Shown piece after piece: positions 6,875-13,896 of a stretch of DNA of 18,536 bases. The stretch spans positions 1 through 18,536 of the forward strand of contig DKQD01000058.1 of assembly GCA_002474345.1 (NCBI GenBank), given 5' to 3'. The DNA is from Bacteriovoracaceae bacterium UBA7317. Lineage in GTDB: Bacteria > Bdellovibrionota > Bacteriovoracia > Bacteriovoracales > Bacteriovoracaceae. The notes beneath the pieces were generated by a model, which was given only the letters and a program-made list of their open reading frames with translations, was not told the origin of the DNA and ran no database searches. A program made the translations under genes and the position numbers. Position 1 is the stretch's first letter. The number at the start of each line of letters is the position of its first letter.

Positions 6875-8020
6875 ATGAAAAGACCACAAATAGTTCACTT
6901 CATTACAATTATATCAGACGACTTTATTAGTCTAAAGGCTGCAGTCGGATTATCGAGGAAACCCAGTATCCTCCAAGAACCCGGTCTAACACCCATATCA
7001 AGTTTAGAAAGTGATATTGCAAGTTTCCCAATTCAATCCTTTAACCTCCTCAACTCCCATGATTTTCAAATCAAAATTATTGGCCTGGATAAAGATCATA
7101 AAGTTGTATTTGAAAAAGAATATGAAACGGATACTTACGGTAAGTTAAATTTCAAAATCCCCTTAACCAAAGAAACTTTTAAAATAAAGAGTTTTCAACT
7201 ATACGAAACAAGTCGCCTACCTCAGGTCGAACTTCTTCTTGGAAGCTTTATTCCTCTTAAAATCCAAACCCCTAGAAAAATTGTCATTTGCGACTTTGAT
7301 AAGACCTTAGTTGATACAAAATACTCCACAACAAAAGAAGTATATGAGTCTTTAACAAAACCCCTTAAGGATTTTCCAAATGTCAAAAAAAGCATAGAGC
7401 TTTTGAAAAGCTATACTAAACAAGGCTTTCATCCTTTTATTCTTTCAGCATCTCCTCACTTTTACGAAAATGCTATTCGAGACTGGTTATATCAAAATAA
7501 AATTTTTACGGCCGGCATTTTCCTTAAAGATGTTCGTCAAGTTTTTTCTCTTTGGGATGGTGATTTAGGCCCTAGAGATATAACTCATCAGGGTCTCTAT
7601 AAATTAAATCAACTACTAGACATTATAAATATGACTGACATTCCTGACGAACTTGTCCTTATGGGCGACAACTTTGAATCAGATCCCGTGATATATTTAT
7701 CCTTTTCTCAAATGATCCAAAATAAGGAGGAGCCATGGGTTATTTGGAAAAACCTCAAAGACCAAAAAGACTTCTCCATTGGAAAAAAACAAAACTCTAA
7801 GTTTCTAAGTAAAATTTTTCAGATTAAAACTCTTCTTAATAACAAAAAGCAAAAAAGTAACAAATTTCAGATTAAATTGAAAATTTTTATTCGAAAAAAA
7901 CATCCAGATGAAGCCTTAAAAATCCCTTCAAACCTAAAAACTGAAGTAACAAGCATTGAAACCTACGCAACAGATACAACACCTAATGAGTTACCATCAA
8001 GCAATAATCAGCCAGAATAA
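6875..8020 (+). CDS. App1/LNS2-type HAD phosphatase (putative phosphatidate phosphatase)
   Basis: The product is 381 residues with an ATG start and AAAGAAAAGAG upstream. Residues 1-130 look like an all-beta N-terminal domain (KIIGLDKDHKVVFEKEYETD, then FKIKSFQLYE). The catalytic HAD domain follows: motif I ICDFDKTLVDT gives the nucleophile Asp140 and Asp142; motif II ILSASP gives Ser191; a Lys near 243 (QGLYKLNQ) fits motif III; motif IV is MGDNFESDP (Asp265, Asp270). This arrangement, with GDNFESDPVIY, matches the App1 (DUF2183)/LNS2 phosphatidate phosphatase family. The Ser/Lys-rich tail after about residue 300 is not part of the domain and may be flexible. No signal peptide is seen, so it is probably cytoplasmic or peripheral on the membrane. 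The substrate is inferred from the family only. Confidence 0.8.
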   Translation: MKRPQIVHFITIISDDFISLKAAVGLSRKPSILQEPGLTPISSLESDIASFPIQSFNLLNSHDFQIKIIGLDKDHKVVFEKEYETDTYGKLNFKIPLTKETFKIKSFQLYETSRLPQVELLLGSFIPLKIQTPRKIVICDFDKTLVDTKYSTTKEVYESLTKPLKDFPNVKKSIELLKSYTKQGFHPFILSASPHFYENAIRDWLYQNKIFTAGIFLKDVRQVFSLWDGDLGPRDITHQGLYKLNQLLDIINMTDIPDELVLMGDNFESDPVIYLSFSQMIQNKEEPWVIWKNLKDQKDFSIGKKQNSKFLSKIFQIKTLLNNKKQKSNKFQIKLKIFIRKKHPDEALKIPSNLKTEVTSIETYATDTTPNELPSSNNQPE

Positions 8021-8233
8021 AAGCTCTGTAATAAAGAAAGTTAAGTAACCAATTGCAAGAAAAAGTCCTAGCCGATGAATTCGCTCAGGTTTCACTTTGC
8101 TTTCACTGATTGAAATTAACATCTTGCCCAAAGGCAACTTACTAAAATTTAGAGGCAAAAACTCCAAAAAAACTCTAAGAAGTGATAGGATCAAAACACA
8201 ATATTCCGAATTTTGCTTTAGGAAAAAAGGCAT
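7997..8233 (-). CDS. Small two-helix membrane protein
   Basis: I chose the ATG at 8231-8233 because AGGAG lies about 10 nt upstream; upstream in-frame starts lack a site. The product is 78 residues with hydrophobic helices at about 11-28 (CVLILSLLRVFLEFLPL) and 55-77 (GLFLAIGYLTFFITELLFWL) joined by a Lys-containing loop. Its 3' end overlaps the last 24 nt of the phosphatase gene convergently, and it faces away from the hydrolase gene at 8287. It resembles no family I can name. The two clean membrane segments and the ribosome binding site argue that it is real, but it is short and unsupported by homology. Confidence 0.5.
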   Translation of the reverse strand: MPFFLKQNSEYCVLILSLLRVFLEFLPLNFSKLPLGKMLISISESKVKPERIHRLGLFLAIGYLTFFITELLFWLIIA

Positions 8234-8286
8234 GAAATCAAAACTCCTGACCATAACATTCACAATATAAAAAGGCTTATTACCTT

Positions 8287-9969
8287 ATGAACTTTATTCA
8301 TCTTATCGGTGATCCAGAGGAAACCTTTTATCAATTAGGGCTAAAGGACAAAACTACCTACAGGCCACTCTATGATCAATTAAGAAAACTCACTCATCTA
8401 AACTCGAAAGTTCTCGATCATTTAATGGATGAAATTTTTAATTGGGGTGGTTATGCCTTAACCTTAAAATCTTCTAACTTTAGAAAAAAAGTTAAAGCCT
8501 ACAATGAGGCTATTGGCCTAAAAGAAAGAGAGATGATAACCTCTTTTATTATACCAGAACTTCTTTCTTGCTTATCTAAATGGATTCCTGGTTTACCTCC
8601 CCAACTTTTTGGCTGTTCAAGCTATTTCATGTTGAATGAATTAGGCCAAACACTACATGGAAGAATTTTAGATTTTCCTTTAGTTGGGACATATGAGAAT
8701 GAAGAGAGAGCTTTAAGGTGGGACGTGCCAGGTGTTAATAATCAAATTTTTTCCTATTCTTCTTCAGGGCTCCCTTTTTCCTCTTTGACTGCAATGAATT
8801 CATACGGAGTATCAGTTGCTCTCCATCAAAAATACACAGATCACTTCAATATAAAAGGAACACCTATTTTTGAAATTGCAGAAGAAATGCTTCTAAAATG
8901 TGGTGACAAAAAATCTGTCTTAAGCTTTTTAAAAAATAGTGAAAGTTTAACAACATGGGGCCTCTATATTGGTTTTGCTGATGGACAAGTATTAGAAGTA
9001 GATCTAAGAGGTGAAGAGATTTTTATTAATGAGTTCCGACTTGAAGAAAATCAAATCCTATACTTTAACAATATAAATTTAGGGAATCATACAGAAGAAG
9101 ATGATTCCTATTTTATGCCTTATGGCGTTCCCTCTTTTTGTCAAATGAGGAAGGACACAGCCGAAGAAGAAATTCAAAGCTTCTTCGAAACCAAAAAAGA
9201 AAAGAGCTCCTTAAATCTATTAAAACTAATGAGTTTCCCCAAAAATCAAAAAACGAATCTAAAAGACTGGAAATTATCCCCTATCACTCAATCAAGCATT
9301 TCATGCTCAACTTTTAATTTAAATGATGAAGAATCTTTATTCATTCCAGGGCCTGCACCAAAGTATATTAGAAAAGAGATTTCTCAATTTAAAAATATTT
9401 GGTCTAGAAAGCCATTGCAAGAAAAGGTTACTTTAAAGTCAGATAAAAAACTCTCTTTTATAACTAATAAATACCACCAAGGTATGAAAGAATTAATCTC
9501 AGCACAGACTTTTTATGATAAACACGATTTCCACATGGCCTATCACTTCATCCAAGCAAGTATAGAAACCTTAGATAAACTACCTGAGAAATTTATTGCA
9601 AAATTCTTTTTTGCTGTCTTCGAATTTATCCACGAACCACATACTAAAGCAAGAGGACTCATTTTACAGGAATTTAAAGAGCTTAAAGGAAAACTCCCAT
9701 CCTATTTAAACGACCATTGCCTGCTATTTATAAACAGACTTCAGGTCTTAATCTCCGGGTACTCTAGCCTCTCACCGATGAGAATTAACCATATTGGTTT
9801 AAGAGAGGTTTTTTATTTTGAAAGAAATATTCCCAGGATCCTATTATACAAGACCATTTCCCCTCTTATGAGGCCAAGAATAGAACTTCTAGATGTTATT
9901 TATGGCCATATATCTCCCCCCATCAAAATCAGAAAGCCTAAGATTGATGAGGGAAGCCTATCTTTATAA
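8287..9969 (+). CDS. Ntn-hydrolase of the C45 / acid ceramidase-like superfamily
   Basis: The product is 560 residues. FGCSSYFM places a candidate nucleophile at Cys110. Arg126 and Asp129 follow in GRILDF, with spacings of 16 and 19 residues from the Cys. As I recall, these are the spacings in human acid ceramidase (Cys143, Arg159, Asp162) and NAAA. Further family-like features are AMNSYGVSVAL (about residue 160) and LYIGFADGQVLEVD. Such enzymes are made as precursors and self-cleave before the Cys, so residues 1-109 would be the alpha chain or propeptide. They hydrolyse amide bonds in N-acyl lipids, bile salts or penicillins; the substrate here is unknown. No signal peptide is evident. Residues 390-560 form a helical extension not typical of the core. 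The ribosome binding site (AAGG) is weak. Confidence 0.75.
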   Translation: MNFIHLIGDPEETFYQLGLKDKTTYRPLYDQLRKLTHLNSKVLDHLMDEIFNWGGYALTLKSSNFRKKVKAYNEAIGLKEREMITSFIIPELLSCLSKWIPGLPPQLFGCSSYFMLNELGQTLHGRILDFPLVGTYENEERALRWDVPGVNNQIFSYSSSGLPFSSLTAMNSYGVSVALHQKYTDHFNIKGTPIFEIAEEMLLKCGDKKSVLSFLKNSESLTTWGLYIGFADGQVLEVDLRGEEIFINEFRLEENQILYFNNINLGNHTEEDDSYFMPYGVPSFCQMRKDTAEEEIQSFFETKKEKSSLNLLKLMSFPKNQKTNLKDWKLSPITQSSISCSTFNLNDEESLFIPGPAPKYIRKEISQFKNIWSRKPLQEKVTLKSDKKLSFITNKYHQGMKELISAQTFYDKHDFHMAYHFIQASIETLDKLPEKFIAKFFFAVFEFIHEPHTKARGLILQEFKELKGKLPSYLNDHCLLFINRLQVLISGYSSLSPMRINHIGLREVFYFERNIPRILLYKTISPLMRPRIELLDVIYGHISPPIKIRKPKIDEGSLSL

Positions 9970-9990
9970 AGTTGCTGAACTTAGTTTTTT
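9969..9990 (+). terminator. Weak intrinsic terminator after the 8287 hydrolase gene
   Basis: AAGTT (9969-9973) and AACTT (9978-9982) form a 5-bp stem with a 4-nt loop, followed after AG by six Ts (9985-9990). The stem is short and overlaps the stop codon of the opposing protease gene, so it is a weak candidate. Confidence 0.3.
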
Positions 9991-11708
9991 ATACTATCAA
10001 TTCGAAGAGAAGGGTCTCCTAAAAGGTGATACCATTTTAAATTGTCGATAACTTCTTTTTTAGTGGAGTGCTTTTTAAAAAGCTCCATTTGACCATTAAA
10101 AAGTAACTTCCCCAGGTGAGTACTCTTACCCTTTGCTAAAATCTGGTTAATAATAACTGCCATTTTGGCCGGTGGATGCCAAGATATATCTACACTTCCA
10201 CCATAATACGCAACAGCTCCAATCAAAGAGTCATTCCCTTTTGTCTCATTGAGAAACCTCTCACCTAGTCTATTATCAAAAGAGAAACGTCCGTTCTGGC
10301 AGGCAACATCAATAATAACTGGTTTAACCTTCCCCTTTCCATCTATGTTTTTCACGTCGTTAGAATGATAACTTCTTGAATGGAGGCTAGGCCAAGTGCT
10401 CCCTTCACCGTGACCAATATAGTTAAGCCAAATAGCTCCCTTATTTAGTACCTTATTAATGTTTTCTGGAGTTGAATTTATTTTTTCCTGCAGAAACTTA
10501 TAAGGTCGCAAACCAAAAGCTTTTTCAAGTGGATTTTGCATATTTTTTAAATATTCTACATCAGTAGGATCATACCCTTCGTCAGATGCAATACCAATTT
10601 GCCTCTTATAACCAGATTTATTAGCATAAGCTCCTTTCTCAAATTGAATCGTTTTAAGAACTTGTACTTCAAGGTCCTGCAAACTATCGACAACAAATCG
10701 ACCATAAAAAACGTCAGGAATGTTATCTCTTAGGCCCCCCATAGTAAAATAATCTAAATCAGAAGGAGTTTTGTCATGAGAGTCTGTTTTAACATAATTT
10801 GTCGGCATGATTTCTTCATGCCCCAAAAGAAGCGCCCAAGAAAAAGCGTCCCTTTTGTATTCAGAACGAAAAAATGATTTTACATCCTTAGCACTTTGAC
10901 CAAGGCCCTCTAAAGATATTAATTTAACTTTAAACCCTTGTTCCTCTTTCCACTTCTTCCACGGCTCAAGAGCTTCAAAAAACCTTTCAGGACCCACAAC
11001 AACAAATTTTTTATTTGTAACAGAGTCTACTTCCAATAAATCTTTGACTTCATGAGAGGCCACAATATTTTTTGATTTATCAAAGATAGAAAACTCAATT
11101 TTAGGATAGACAAATAATTCTCTATCCATCCCATCATAACGGGAGGGGTACAGCTTAATTCTAGAGATCTCAATACCTCTAAAATCACCTAGGTAGTCAA
11201 TTTCATACAGCTCATTGAATTCATCCTCATAAGTTTCTCTATCAAGTGGTTCAATTTCATCTCCCTCTTTTAAGCATCTACATGGTAACTTCAAGTTTGG
11301 TCTGGGAAGAATATTCGACACCTTCTTGACGGGGCCTTCACGCACATCCACTATAAAATCTGATGGCCTTCCCTCCATAAAAAGGGCCAAATAAGGAAGT
11401 CTTGGCTTATTAATTTCATCAGTGTTCTTTAGCCTTGGAAATACCAGGTCGGTAAATTTACCGTCTCCAAGAAATTTATTACTTTTAGAGTCCATTAAAT
11501 TGGCTGATTTAAGAGAAAACCTCACTCTTTTTCCCTTCAAACCACGATTTTCTATATTTGCGATGGTCATTCTATTGGCAATACCACCAGTTTCATTAAA
11601 ATAAATGGTCTCGGATAAAGCTGGATTAGAAAAAATTATTAAAAAGGTAAAAACTCGCAAAAAAAGCCTTGAATTAAAATTCTCCATTGGAAAATTCTTT
11701 TTTTTCAT
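9981..11708 (-). CDS. Secreted C25 (gingipain-like) cysteine protease
   Basis: The ATG start (11706-11708) has AAGGAG 6 nt upstream; 575 residues. A signal peptide ends near residue 32 (VFTFLIIFSNPALS). An N-terminal beta-rich prodomain with a Cys-containing segment (LKLPCRCLKEGDE) covers about residues 33-225. The peptidase domain begins near KKFVVVGPERFFEAL and contains LLLGHEEIMPT, VFYGRFVVDS, the catalytic His433 in WLNYIGHGEGSTW and the catalytic Cys470 in VIIDVACQNGRF, matching the family C25 dyad. It ends LLGDPSLRI with nothing after the catalytic domain except DSIKN, so the C-terminal sorting domain of Porphyromonas gingipains is absent. Gingipains cleave after Arg or Lys; specificity cannot be read here. 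The likely role is degradation of host, prey or environmental protein. Confidence 0.9.
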   Translation of the reverse strand: MKKKNFPMENFNSRLFLRVFTFLIIFSNPALSETIYFNETGGIANRMTIANIENRGLKGKRVRFSLKSANLMDSKSNKFLGDGKFTDLVFPRLKNTDEINKPRLPYLALFMEGRPSDFIVDVREGPVKKVSNILPRPNLKLPCRCLKEGDEIEPLDRETYEDEFNELYEIDYLGDFRGIEISRIKLYPSRYDGMDRELFVYPKIEFSIFDKSKNIVASHEVKDLLEVDSVTNKKFVVVGPERFFEALEPWKKWKEEQGFKVKLISLEGLGQSAKDVKSFFRSEYKRDAFSWALLLGHEEIMPTNYVKTDSHDKTPSDLDYFTMGGLRDNIPDVFYGRFVVDSLQDLEVQVLKTIQFEKGAYANKSGYKRQIGIASDEGYDPTDVEYLKNMQNPLEKAFGLRPYKFLQEKINSTPENINKVLNKGAIWLNYIGHGEGSTWPSLHSRSYHSNDVKNIDGKGKVKPVIIDVACQNGRFSFDNRLGERFLNETKGNDSLIGAVAYYGGSVDISWHPPAKMAVIINQILAKGKSTHLGKLLFNGQMELFKKHSTKKEVIDNLKWYHLLGDPSLRIDSIKN

Positions 11709-11961
11709 AAATTGCTCCTTATATGTCTTGATAATTTGAAATGGGCCTAAATCTTTAATTAAAGGCCAAAACTGAAGCCTCCATCGATTTATTGGGTAAA
11801 AATAATAAGAAGCTGTGAACTTTTTTCCTGTGGATGAAAATTTTTCCCCTCAAAATAAAAATCCTCCTTTTTCTAAGGTTTATTTCTCTAAAAATTACGG
11901 ATGTTTTGACTTTTTTGGGTATATTTCATAGGAAAAAGGTCTATATGAACTGAGGTATTGA

Positions 11962-12717
11962 ATGAATCCAAAAAACCTTTTTTCCCTAGGGGAAAATACT
12001 CACATTCAAGGTGATGCCACTTCAAAGGAACCTTACTTTCAAGTTTTAGGGGAAAGAAAGGTGAGTCTTATCCTTGCAGATCCTCCCTACTGTCTTCTCA
12101 CCAGGAGGAGAAAAGATGGGAGATTACGGGATCCCAAAAGGGCAAAAATCGAGCATGAAGCCGTTAGGCGATTTGAAAACGGAAAGGAATATACAAAGTT
12201 CACTTTATCTTGGATGGAAAAAGCAATTTCTTATCTTGAAGAAAGCGGACATTTTATAATTTGGACTAACTTTCTGGGAAAAGCTCCTATAATGAAAGTT
12301 GCTGAAGATATTGGCCTCTTTTTCCATGGGGAATACACATGGGCAAAATGGTCAAAAGGAGGCAGCGGCAATGAGAGGCTGGCAAGGGCATACGAGGTAG
12401 CTCTTATCTTCGGAAAATATCAGGTCAAAGAATTAAAGGATACCGACAGTTGCCCCCCTCGATTTTGCATTAATAATTATGATGAGGAAAAAGAAGGGCT
12501 TAAATGGGGTAATCATCCTAATCACAAATCCTTTTCTGTTCTTGAGCCTCTGATTCGCTTTTACACAACTCCGGGAGATTGTGTTTTAGACCCCTTCACT
12601 GGCTCTGGGTCAACTCCTGCAGCTTGCTTAAAACTAAAGAGGTCAATAGCTGGAATAGAGCTAAGACCACAATGGGCCGAAATGACACAATTAAGACTGA
12701 AGAGCTTTCAAGGATAA
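11962..12717 (+). CDS. Beta-class DNA methyltransferase (N6-adenine or N4-cytosine)
   Basis: The product is 251 residues, with GAGGT 5 nt before the ATG. The catalytic motif IV, ILADPPYCLL, is at residues 40-43, and the AdoMet-binding motif I, LDPFTGSGST, is at 210-218, preceded by NHPNHKSFSVLEPL. The order motif IV, target recognition region, motif I defines the beta class, which includes CcrM and many type II enzymes. DPPY allows adenine-N6 or cytosine-N4 methylation; the recognition site cannot be predicted. It is slightly short and has no extra C-terminal domain. No restriction endonuclease is encoded beside it, so it is probably a solitary methyltransferase with a regulatory or replication-linked role, though a distant partner is possible. 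TTGACT (11906-11911) upstream with TAGGAA is a weak promoter candidate. Confidence 0.85.
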   Translation: MNPKNLFSLGENTHIQGDATSKEPYFQVLGERKVSLILADPPYCLLTRRRKDGRLRDPKRAKIEHEAVRRFENGKEYTKFTLSWMEKAISYLEESGHFIIWTNFLGKAPIMKVAEDIGLFFHGEYTWAKWSKGGSGNERLARAYEVALIFGKYQVKELKDTDSCPPRFCINNYDEEKEGLKWGNHPNHKSFSVLEPLIRFYTTPGDCVLDPFTGSGSTPAACLKLKRSIAGIELRPQWAEMTQLRLKSFQG

Positions 12718-12782
12718 CAATAAAATTTATTGAACTTTCAAAAAGGGTAAAAGAAAATCCCTTAAACCCTGCTCTATTATGA
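12672..12782 (+). CDS. Possible 36-residue micro-ORF overlapping the methyltransferase 3' end
   Basis: An ATG at 12672 inside the methyltransferase gene opens a different frame that runs 65 nt beyond its stop, to TGA at 12780-12782. It encodes a short amphipathic helix-like peptide (MGRNDTIKTEELSRITIKF then IELSKRVKENPLNPALL). No Shine-Dalgarno is obvious before the start. It may be chance; I list it because more than half the frame lies in otherwise non-coding sequence and the composition is protein-like. Confidence 0.2.
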   Translation: MGRNDTIKTEELSRITIKFIELSKRVKENPLNPALL

Positions 12783-13003
12783 GCTTTTTCCAAAGATTTT
12801 GCCTTAAAGGCCCATAATTATGGCAATTTCATATTGTAAAGGTATGAAAAACAGAGTAACTTCATCCTACCTTTTTGGGGACTGTTTGAGATTTTGGATA
12901 AATAGTCTAGAATCAAGAGTTGATAAAATAAGGGGATTCCTTTTTAGAGTCCTGCATTAAGTGATAATTTATAACTAAAAAAACAATAAAAGGAAGAGAG
13001 TAC

Positions 13004-13231
13004 ATGAGTTCAGAATCAGCTATTAAGGTTGTCATTGATGGAAGCCGTTTTGGTGTAGAAGGGTCTTTAAAGAAGTTTAAAAGGCTCTGTGAAGCTGCTG
13101 GAGTACTCAAAGAGTATAGAAAAAGAAAAGAATTCAAAAAGCCTTCTGTTAGAAAAAAAGAAAAAGTTGAAGCTGCGAACAAAAGAAAAGCCAAAGACAA
13201 GGCCAAAGCAAAAAGAAATACCAAAATTTAA
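13004..13231 (+). CDS. rpsU: Small ribosomal subunit protein bS21
   Basis: The product is 75 residues, with AGGAAG 7 nt before the ATG. The core FGVEGSLKKFKRLCEAAGVLKEY matches the bS21 pattern (...L+RFKR.CEKAGVL.E.R+). It is followed by the RKRKEFKKPS segment and a Lys/Ala-rich basic tail (KVEAANKRKAKDKAKAKRN), both typical of the family and the usual length (about 70). bS21 sits by the 3' end of 16S rRNA on the 30S subunit and helps mRNA initiation. Here it stands alone rather than beside dnaG and rpoD as in Escherichia coli. The leader contains GATAAT and TATAAC about 30 nt upstream, so it probably has its own promoter. Its next neighbour, 49 nt downstream, is a membrane protein of unknown function. 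Confidence 0.9.
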   Translation: MSSESAIKVVIDGSRFGVEGSLKKFKRLCEAAGVLKEYRKRKEFKKPSVRKKEKVEAANKRKAKDKAKAKRNTKI

Positions 13232-13280
13232 GAATTTCTTAAATAATCAATAAAATAAACGTTTAAAAGGGTTCGAATTA

Positions 13281-13865
13281 ATGGGCCTCCTGTTTGTTAT
13301 GCCTGTTTCGGAAAAAGAAACTGATAGAGTTTCGATTTCCGACAACGGGAAATCCTCCTCGAAAATTACACTTAAATCTTATGGGCTTCCTCTGATTTTC
13401 TGGGGCTACTGTCTCGGAATCTTAGTCACACTCTTTATTATGTACACGGCTGCTTCAAAACCTCTGATTAAACTTGGGAACAATGGGGATATTTACAGCC
13501 TTTTAATTTATTACGCTGTATGGCTAACCTTTTCTGCGATTCCTCTAGTTCTTGTTGTTGCGCTTTTTTATGAAAAGTCCTTTATAAAGTCTGACCTGTC
13601 TCTTTCTATAAAGCATAAAGTCATGGGGATCCCATTATTTTGGAAAAACATAACCCTAAGAAGCAAAGACTCTTTTATTGTTGAGCATTATATGGACACC
13701 CCCAACGTCGCCAGGAAAAAGCAGGTGGAAAAGCTCAGAGCATTTCAAAATCAAGGCCACTTCGTGCTCAAGGCCCATTTAGAAAATGATAAATTTCTCT
13801 TGATTGATAGACATAGTAGGAGGGCCGACTTGAAAAAGATCGCGGCCCTTTTGTCAAAGTATTAA
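13281..13865 (+). CDS. Two-helix inner-membrane protein with cytoplasmic tail
   Basis: The product is 194 residues with an ATG start and AAAAGGG about 9 nt upstream; a second Met at residue 7 is possible but has no site. After a polar N-terminus (about residues 10-33), two hydrophobic helices run at about 34-57 (LIFWGYCLGILVTLFIM) and 71-97 (LLIYYAVWLTFSAIPLVLVV). The remaining 95 residues are basic and mixed beta/alpha (LSLSIKHKVMGIPLFWKNIT), suggesting a small soluble domain, possibly of the bacterial PH type, but I cannot confirm that. It ends just before a candidate terminator and faces the ferredoxin gene convergently. Confidence 0.8.
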   Translation: MGLLFVMPVSEKETDRVSISDNGKSSSKITLKSYGLPLIFWGYCLGILVTLFIMYTAASKPLIKLGNNGDIYSLLIYYAVWLTFSAIPLVLVVALFYEKSFIKSDLSLSIKHKVMGIPLFWKNITLRSKDSFIVEHYMDTPNVARKKQVEKLRAFQNQGHFVLKAHLENDKFLLIDRHSRRADLKKIAALLSKY

Positions 13866-13892
13866 AAGAAGACAACTCTTTAGGTCTTTTTT
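13865..13892 (+). terminator. Candidate intrinsic terminator after the 13281 membrane-protein gene
   Basis: AAAGAAGAC (13865-13873) pairs with GTCTTTTTT (13884-13892), including one G-U, around a 10-nt loop. A T-rich run (CTTTTTATTTTTTC) follows. The T-rich stem is weak, but its position right after the stop codon and between convergent genes fits a terminator. Confidence 0.45.
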
Positions 13893-13896
13893 CTTT

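Noticed and set aside
11829..11837. TGTGGATGA, one mismatch from a DnaA box, upstream of the methyltransferase gene
   Set aside because: Several single-mismatch 9-mers are expected by chance in a window this size, and no cluster of boxes is present.
11709..11961. Possible hairpin GGCCT...AGGCC near 11752-11776 between protease and methyltransferase
   Set aside because: Only a 5-bp stem with a long AT loop and no T-tract; not supportable as a terminator or riboswitch.
12812..12823. CCATAATTATGG palindrome between the methyltransferase and rpsU
   Set aside because: Perfect 12-bp palindromes are expected a few times in 18 kb; no T-tract follows and no gene start lies close enough to call an operator.
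12913..13224. Minus-strand 103-codon hydrophobic ORF
   Set aside because: It is the antisense of the Lys/Ala-rich bS21 gene, which is clearly real; Leu/Phe-rich antisense frames are expected opposite Lys codons.
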